A DNA stretch of 64,000 nt from an uncultured Parabacteroides sp. (lineage in GTDB: Bacteria; Bacteroidota; Bacteroidia; Bacteroidales; Tannerellaceae). The DNA lies in contig URZO01000008.1 of assembly GCA_900552465.1 (NCBI GenBank), positions 1 through 64,000 of the forward strand, given 5' to 3'. The notes under the pieces were generated by a model, which worked only from the letters and a program-made list of their open reading frames with translations, had not been told where the DNA came from and did no database searches. Made by a program: the position numbers and the translations under genes. Of this stretch, positions 62,131 through 64,000 are shown piece after piece; within the stretch, counting starts at the first letter, position 1, and each line of letters opens with the position of its first letter.

Positions 62131-63198
62131 ATGAAATCCTACAAATTGTTTGCGATACTGATTCTGGCCGGAATGATGGCTTGCTCCGGAGAAAAGAAAG
62201 AAAAAGGAGCCGGAGAAGAAAGCGTAGAAACGGTTTTGCCGGACGAAATGAATGAAGTAACCGTGATGCCATTGAAAACGACCGATTTCAACCACGAACT
62301 GATCAGTAACGGCAAACTCTCCGCACGCGGCTTTGTCAACCTGAAATTCGAATCGGCAGAACCGATCGCCACCATCTATGTAAAGAATGGCGACCGCGTG
62401 ACAAAAGGACAAAAGTTGGCGGAACTGTCTACTTTCCGTCTCGCAAACAAAACGGCACAGGCCAAAGACGCACTCGAACGTGCCAAGCTGGAACTGCAGG
62501 ACGTATTGATCGGACAGGGATACAAGCTGGAAGATTCAACCAAAGTACCGCCGGCAACTATGCAGTTAGTCAGGGTGAAAAGCGGATATGACCAGGCATT
62601 GATCTCCTGGCAACTTGCTGAATATGAACAGCGCAATGCCGTTCTGACTGCTCCCTTCGACGGCATAGTGGCCAACCTGTTTGCCAAACAATTCAATACA
62701 GCTTCGACATCCGATGTTTTCTGCTCCATTATAGACACCCGCACACTGGAAGCGGCTTTTACCGTCCTGGAAAGTGAACTGCCGCTTATCAAAACAGGCG
62801 ACCGGGTGGAAGTTGTTCCTTTCGCATTGTCCGATATTGCGGCGGAAGGGCGTATCTCCGAGATAAATCCGCTGGTGGACAAAGACGGCATGGTACAGGT
62901 GAAAGCAGCCGTAAGCGATAAAGGCAAACTATTCGAAGGCATGAATGTACGGGTAAGTATTCACCGATCGTTGGGAAAACAGCTGGTTGTTCCGAAGAGT
63001 GCCGTAGTGCTCCGTTCCGGGAAACAGGTGGTATTTACACTGACTGACAACAAGGCGTATTGGAATTATGTACATACCGGTTTGGAAAACGCAGACAGTT
63101 ACACAATCGTTGACGGGCTGAAAGAGGGCGATATCGTAATTACAAGCGGTAATATCAACCTGGCTCACGAAGCACCGGTCAAGGTAGTTGAGAGTTGA
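62131..63198 (+). CDS. RND efflux periplasmic adaptor lipoprotein
   Basis: Protein of 355 residues with lipobox MMAC (about 17-20). It has the membrane-fusion layout: a lipoyl-like half (NLKFESAEPIATIYVKNGDRVTKGQKLAEL), a helical hairpin (about 95-160), the second half (AVLTAPFDGIVANLF) and a beta-barrel (LVVPKSAVVLRSGKQVVFTL). It links the inner membrane pump to an outer membrane channel. It is followed by the pump gene after a 46-base gap of simple repeats. Substrate unknown. ATG 62131 chosen for a good signal. Confidence 0.92.
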   Translation: MKSYKLFAILILAGMMACSGEKKEKGAGEESVETVLPDEMNEVTVMPLKTTDFNHELISNGKLSARGFVNLKFESAEPIATIYVKNGDRVTKGQKLAELSTFRLANKTAQAKDALERAKLELQDVLIGQGYKLEDSTKVPPATMQLVRVKSGYDQALISWQLAEYEQRNAVLTAPFDGIVANLFAKQFNTASTSDVFCSIIDTRTLEAAFTVLESELPLIKTGDRVEVVPFALSDIAAEGRISEINPLVDKDGMVQVKAAVSDKGKLFEGMNVRVSIHRSLGKQLVVPKSAVVLRSGKQVVFTLTDNKAYWNYVHTGLENADSYTIVDGLKEGDIVITSGNINLAHEAPVKVVES

Positions 63199-63244
63199 GA
63201 GTTGAAAGTTCATAATTCATAATTCTAATACACAATTCTAATAC

Positions 63245-64000
63245 ATGATAAAGTTTCTACTACAACGTCCTATCGCGGTACTGATGGCTTTCACGGCTTG
63301 CTTTATCGTGGGATTGGTTACCTACTTCACCATTCCGGTGTCGTTGTTGCCCGATATTGCGATCCCCGAAATTACCGTACAGGTATCCGGGCAGAACACA
63401 TCGGCGCGCGAGTTGGAAAACACGGTAGTAAAAACCATCCGCCAGCAGCTGATGCAAGTCGCCAGCCTGCGCGATATCCACAGTGAGACACGCGACGGAG
63501 CAGCCATCATACGCCTCAACTTCGATTTCGGGACCAATACGGATCTGGCTTTCATCGAGGTAAACGAAAAGATAGACGCTGCCATGAACTACCTGCCGCG
63601 TGAAGTGGAACGCCCGCGGGTGATCAAGGCAAGTGCAACCGATATTCCGGTGTTCTGCCTGAACCTGACTTTAAAAGGGGAAAGTGGAAAGGTGAAAGGT
63701 GAAAGTGAACACGCATTCCTCGACCTCTGCCAGTTTGCAGAAACGGTTATCAAACGGCGGATCGAGCAGTTGCCCGAAGTGGCTATGGTCGATGTGACCG
63801 GTATCCTGAAACGGCAGTTGCAGATCGTTCCGGATATGAAGTTGTTGAAGATGTCAGAGATCACGCTCGATGACCTGGAAGTTGCATTGACGTCTAACAA
63901 CATAGAGCCGGGCAGTATGACCGTACGCGACGGATATTACGAATACAATATTAAATTCTCGACCCTGCTGCGCACGCCCGAAGATGTGGAAAACATCTAT
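63245..64000 (+). CDS. RND efflux permease, N-terminal part (runs off the window)
   Basis: An open frame from the ATG at 63245 to the last base, 252 codons, with no stop. It begins MIKFLLQRPIAVLMAFTACF and continues VTYFTIPVSLLPDIAIPEI, the standard start of RND pumps, then the first porter domain (ARELENTVVKTIRQQL, SETRDGAAIIRLNFDFGTNTD). A short charged insert, KGESGKVKGESE, is encoded by a repetitive AAAGGTGAAAG-type stretch at 63675-63709. Its partner adaptor is directly upstream. Family (drug or metal) cannot be set from this part. Confidence 0.9.
   Translation, partial: MIKFLLQRPIAVLMAFTACFIVGLVTYFTIPVSLLPDIAIPEITVQVSGQNTSARELENTVVKTIRQQLMQVASLRDIHSETRDGAAIIRLNFDFGTNTDLAFIEVNEKIDAAMNYLPREVERPRVIKASATDIPVFCLNLTLKGESGKVKGESEHAFLDLCQFAETVIKRRIEQLPEVAMVDVTGILKRQLQIVPDMKLLKMSEITLDDLEVALTSNNIEPGSMTVRDGYYEYNIKFSTLLRTPEDVENIY

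Overview
The window looks like a chromosome segment from a gut Bacteroidales, most likely Parabacteroides or a close relative. The evidence is the recurrent TAnnTTTG -7 promoter hexamer-type motif, lipoproteins ending their signals in SC/AC, TonB-dependent receptors with an N-terminal STN domain paired with DUF4249 lipoproteins, FecI/FecR-type regulation, NVEALA peptides, 6-bladed beta-propeller lipoproteins, and many short palindromic intergenic repeats. The genus is inferred, not proven. No rRNA, tRNA or CRISPR array was seen.

Layout. 0-3.2 kb: ABC-F ATPase and an MFS exporter. 3.3-4.9 kb: a HipB/HipA-type toxin-antitoxin pair with a clear operator around its promoter. 5.2-9.1 kb: small secreted protein, YitT-family membrane protein, PLP aminotransferase and a LolC/E-like permease. 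9.1-13.8 kb: glycosyltransferase 2 and a large type IX-sorted PKD-like protein. 13.9-14.2 kb: relic of an IS4-type transposase. 14.3-20.4 kb, minus strand: hisH-hisA-hisF-hisIE-ftsE-lysC-lysA. 20.4-21.65 kb: a long gene-free stretch holding a ~520-bp imperfect palindrome flanked by 63-bp direct repeats. 21.7-25.3 kb: outer membrane beta-barrel protein and a convergent M23/LysM peptidase. 25.5-31.2 kb, minus strand: S8 protease-xseA-xseB-ispD-recG. 31.3-33.3 kb: Lrp regulator and two FKBP isomerases. 33.5-36.2 kb: GH76 and GH125 mannan-degrading pair. 36.3-46.2 kb, minus strand: an ECF sigma / FecR system with an OMP and two receptor-DUF4249 pairs; two transcription units share a candidate sigma-dependent promoter. 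46.4-48.4 kb: trpS and an ion channel. 49.1-62.1 kb: an accessory region built round NVEALA peptides. 62.1 kb to the end: an RND efflux adaptor and the start of its permease.

The most interesting part is 51.6-62.1 kb. A membrane-anchored one-component regulator with a cytoplasmic OmpR-type winged helix is divergent from a gene for a small exported NVEALA peptide, with a 21-bp palindrome between them. Downstream come a propeller lipoprotein, a thioredoxin-like/DUF1573 lipoprotein, a second NVEALA peptide, two more propeller lipoproteins, a transglutaminase-like lipoprotein, a signal peptidase I and a Wzy/WaaL/PglL-type membrane protein with a tetratricopeptide tail. The two peptides share the NVEALA-x-GE core and a C-x7-C pair after it. 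I infer an envelope peptide maturation or signalling system; no part of that function is shown by the sequence itself.
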